Assembly: GCF_029581275.1 (NCBI RefSeq)
Contig: NZ_CP120742.1
Coordinates: 4,278,501-4,342,500, forward strand
Direction: 5' to 3'
DNA: 64,000 nt
DNA from: Micromonospora sp. WMMD1155
GTDB lineage: Bacteria; Actinomycetota; Actinomycetes; Mycobacteriales; Micromonosporaceae
In this document: piece by piece, positions 61,555 through 64,000 of the stretch
Position numbering within the stretch: position 1 is the first letter of the stretch
Layout of the letters: every line of letters starts with the position of its first letter
Translations under genes and position numbers: made by a program
The notes under the pieces: generated by a model
The model's database searches: none
Told to the model about the DNA's origin: nothing
What the model saw: only the letters and a program-made list of their open reading frames with translations

Positions 61555-64000
61555 ATGCTGTGCGACGTGACCACCCCGCAAGACCTCGACGACCGCTTCC
61601 GGGAGACGCTGGCGGCGCTGCCTGCCGCGGAGCGTCGGCGTGACCCCGCAGACCCGGTCACCGACGACGCCCCACTGACCGGCGCGCAGGTGCTGGACCT
61701 GTTCGACGCGCAGGTGACCAGCCGGCAGCTCGACCTGGCGGGTCGCTGGCTGCGCAGCTTCGGAGAGGGTTTCTACACGATCGGTTCGGCCGGGCACGAG
61801 GGGAACGTCGCGGTCGCCGCCGCGCTGCGCCCCACCGATCCGGCGCTGCTGCACTACCGTTCCGGTGCCTTCTACTGCCTCCGTGCCGCCCAGGCCGCCG
61901 CCGCGGCGCCGAGCGACCCGGGCTCGTCCGCCGGCCCTGAGCCGACCGGCGACTCGGGCTCGTCCGCCGGCCCGGAGCCGACCGGCGACCCGGCGTCGAC
62001 CGCCGGTCCGGTGACCTACAGCGACCGGGGGCCGAGCACCGATCCGGCGCGGACCGCCGACGCCGAGTCGACCGCCGACAGCGACCCGTCCGGGCCCGCG
62101 CCGGCCTCGACGAGCGGCGGCGGGTTCGACGCGTACGCGGACGCGGCCCGGGACGTGCTGCGCGGGATGGTCGCTTCCAGCGAGGAGCCGATCGCCGGTG
62201 GTCGGCACAAGGTGTTCGGTCGGGCCGACCTGGCCGTGGTGCCGACCACCTCCACGATCGCCTCGCACCTGCCCCGGGCGGTCGGGATGGGGCTGGCCGT
62301 GGAGCGGCTGCGCCGACTGGACAGCGCCGGTCGGCGTACCGGAGGCGGGGTTCGGGTCGGCAGCGGCGCGGGCGTCGCGCACGTCCCGTGGCCGCCGGAC
62401 GCGATAGTGGTGTGCTCGTTCGGGGACGCCTCGGTCAACCATGCCAGCGCCACCGCGGCGTTCAACACCGCCGGGTGGTACGACCACGCCGGTCTGCGCA
62501 TCCCGGTGCTCTTCGTCTGCGAGGACAACGGGCTGGGCATCAGCGTCCGGTCACCGGAGGGCTGGGTCGAGGCGACCCTGCGCGCCAAGCCGGGCATCCG
62601 CTACTTCAGCGCGGACGGGGCCGACCCCGTGCGGACGTACGAGGTGGCGGCGGAGGCCGCGGCCTGGGTACGCCGCAACCGTCGTCCGGCGGTGCTGCAC
62701 CTGCGCACCGTCCGCCTGATGGGGCACGCCGGGGCGGACGCGGAGTCGGCGTACCGCAGCCCGGCCGAGCTGGCCGAGGACCTGGACCGCGACCCGGTGG
62801 TCGCGACCGCGCGGCTGCTCGTCGACGCCGGGGTGGCGACCGGCGAGGAACTGCTGGCGCGGTACGACGAGACCGGCTGGCAGGTACGCCGGTTGGCCGA
62901 GGAGGTGCTGGGCGAGCCGAAGCTGGCGTCGGCGGCCGACGTGGTGTCGGCGCTGGCGCCCCGCCGTCCGGTGCGGGTGGCGCGGGCGGTGGCCGACGCC
63001 GCGGCGCGGGCCGGCGGTCCGGGCGCGGCAGCCCGCGCGGAGGCGTTCGGTGGCAAGCCGCCGGAGCTGACCGGTCCGCTGACCCTGGCGCAGAGCATCA
63101 ACGCCGCGCTCGCCGACGGGATGCTCGATCATCCGCAGATGGCGGTGTTCGGCGAGGACGTGGCCGCCAAGGGCGGCGTGTACGGGGTGACGAAGGGGCT
63201 GCGGGACCGTTTCGGCCCGGCCCGGGTCTTCGACACCCTGCTGGACGAGACGTCGGTGTTGGGGCTGGGGCTGGGTGCGGGGCTGGCCGGGATGCTGCCG
63301 GTGCCGGAGATCCAGTATCTGGCGTACCTGCACAACGCCGAGGACCAGCTCCGTGGCGAGGCGGCCACGATGCGGTTCTTCTCGCAGGGGGCGTTCCGCA
63401 ACCCGATGGTCGTGCGGGTGGCCGGGCTGGCGTACCAGGAGGGGTTCGGCGGGCACTTCCACAACGACAACTCGGTGGCCGTACTCCGGGATGTGCCCGG
63501 TCTGGTGGTCGCGGTGCCGGCGCGCCCGGACGACGCCGCGCCCATGCTGCGGACCTGCCTGGCCAGCGCGGCGGTGGACGGCAGTGTGTGCGTGTTCCTG
63601 GAGCCGATCGCGCTCTACCACACCCGTGACCTGTACGCCGACGGTGACGGGGAGTGGCTGGCCGGCTACCCGGAGCCGGGGGCGTGGGTCGCCGGGCACG
63701 TGCCGATCGGTCGGGCCCGGGTCTACCGGGTCGGCTCGGCGGACGACCTGACCATCATCACCTTCGGCAACGGCGTGCGGATGTCGCTGCGCGCCGCGGC
63801 CGTCCTCGCCGAGGAGGGGGTCGGCACCCGGGTCGTGGACCTGCGCTGGCTGGCCCCGCTGCCGGTGGCCGACATCATCCGCGAGTCCTCGGCGACGGGC
63901 CGGGTGCTGGTCGTGGACGAGACCCGCCGTTCCGGCGGGGTCGGCGAAGGTGTGATCGCCGCTCTGGTCGACGCCGGATATGTCGGTGCCGCGCGGCGAG
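61555..64000 (+). CDS. 2-oxoacid dehydrogenase E1, fused alpha and beta subunits (partial)
   Basis: The frame is open from ATG 61555 (or GTG 61567, [11 protein letters not shown]) to the window end, 815 codons. E1 alpha features: [16 protein letters not shown], and the thiamine motif [16 protein letters not shown] with CEDNGLGIS. From about 63060 the beta part follows: [22 protein letters not shown] and [18 protein letters not shown]. It resembles fused branched-chain or acetoin dehydrogenase E1. Between [14 protein letters not shown] and [12 protein letters not shown] there is an insertion of about 75 low-complexity residues (61899-62118), partly an exact tandem repeat. The 3' end is outside the window. 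Confidence 0.85.
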   Translation, partial: MLCDVTTPQDLDDRFRETLAALPAAERRRDPADPVTDDAPLTGAQVLDLFDAQVTSRQLDLAGRWLRSFGEGFYTIGSAGHEGNVAVAAALRPTDPALLHYRSGAFYCLRAAQAAAAAPSDPGSSAGPEPTGDSGSSAGPEPTGDPASTAGPVTYSDRGPSTDPARTADAESTADSDPSGPAPASTSGGGFDAYADAARDVLRGMVASSEEPIAGGRHKVFGRADLAVVPTTSTIASHLPRAVGMGLAVERLRRLDSAGRRTGGGVRVGSGAGVAHVPWPPDAIVVCSFGDASVNHASATAAFNTAGWYDHAGLRIPVLFVCEDNGLGISVRSPEGWVEATLRAKPGIRYFSADGADPVRTYEVAAEAAAWVRRNRRPAVLHLRTVRLMGHAGADAESAYRSPAELAEDLDRDPVVATARLLVDAGVATGEELLARYDETGWQVRRLAEEVLGEPKLASAADVVSALAPRRPVRVARAVADAAARAGGPGAAARAEAFGGKPPELTGPLTLAQSINAALADGMLDHPQMAVFGEDVAAKGGVYGVTKGLRDRFGPARVFDTLLDETSVLGLGLGAGLAGMLPVPEIQYLAYLHNAEDQLRGEAATMRFFSQGAFRNPMVVRVAGLAYQEGFGGHFHNDNSVAVLRDVPGLVVAVPARPDDAAPMLRTCLASAAVDGSVCVFLEPIALYHTRDLYADGDGEWLAGYPEPGAWVAGHVPIGRARVYRVGSADDLTIITFGNGVRMSLRAAAVLAEEGVGTRVVDLRWLAPLPVADIIRESSATGRVLVVDETRRSGGVGEGVIAALVDAGYVGAARR
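61920..61991. repeat. 36-bp tandem duplication inside the E1 gene
   Basis: Two 36-base units, 61920-61955 and 61956-61991, agree at all but about three positions and stay in frame, giving two 12-residue [15 protein letters not shown] repeats. They form the start of the low-complexity insertion of the E1 alpha part. Confidence 0.85.

Noticed and set aside
1..64000. tRNA, rRNA, integrase, insertion sequence or prophage genes
   Set aside because: No such sequence or protein was found in either strand; the window looks like core chromosome.

Overview
The window is a 64 kb chromosomal segment of a very GC-rich actinobacterium, most likely a Micromonosporaceae member (Micromonospora-like; inferred from gene content, not from a search). 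Supporting features are near-saturated GC at third codon positions, many GTG starts, leaderless promoters, an F420-type oxidoreductase, a DUF3145-type protein, a FasR-type regulator next to fabD-fabH-acpP-fabF, a homodimeric AceE, a c-di-AMP (ydaO-type) leader before a cell-wall hydrolase, and CebR/LacI-type operators. I see no rRNA, tRNA, CRISPR array, integrase or insertion sequence, so this looks like core chromosome with short accessory or repeat-rich gaps.

Layout. 0-9.3 kb: F420 oxidoreductase, Ca-loop protein, PH-like membrane protein, alditol-oxidase-type flavoenzyme, site-2 protease with CBS domains, hydrolase, and a drug-efflux ABC transporter followed by a NarL-type two-component system. 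9.3-15.1 kb: L,D-transpeptidase, then a tight redox operon with a NOX/ferric-reductase-like haem b membrane protein, a NuoF-like NADH flavoprotein fused to a ferredoxin, a TlpA-type lipoprotein and CcdA. 15-17.6 kb: an unusual seryl-tRNA synthetase and a MerR regulator fused to sliding-clamp-like domains. 17.6-26.5 kb: redox/stress genes (Rossmann reductase, zinc alcohol dehydrogenase, large LuxR/MalT-type regulator, DsbA-like protein, peroxiredoxin, triple-BON protein) with a shared 32-bp element upstream of two of them, then a small poly-Asp lipoprotein. 26.9-33.2 kb: STAS protein, SurE with a PfkB kinase, a repeat-rich gap, a riboswitch-controlled peptidase and a CDF metal transporter.

33.2-40.6 kb: HelD/HelR-type RNA polymerase helicase, hydrolase, beta-carbonic anhydrase, DUF3145 protein and GH3 lipoprotein. 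40.6-45.4 kb: the type II fatty-acid synthase operon under FasR, with a clear dyad between fasR and fabD. 45.4-50.2 kb: a second NarL-type two-component system, PyrE, small proteins and CopC. 50.3-54.4 kb: GltX and a GH1 beta-glucosidase/MFS sugar operon behind a LacI-type operator. 55-64 kb: AceE, YjbQ-family protein, Tat-exported PhoD, MarR regulator and the start of an alpha-beta fused 2-oxoacid dehydrogenase E1 that runs off the window.

The strongest leads are the NADH-to-haem transmembrane electron operon with a lost cluster cysteine, the MerR-clamp fusion, the repeated 32-bp element linking stress genes, the c-di-AMP riboswitch, the divergent SerRS, and an operator with no gene behind it.
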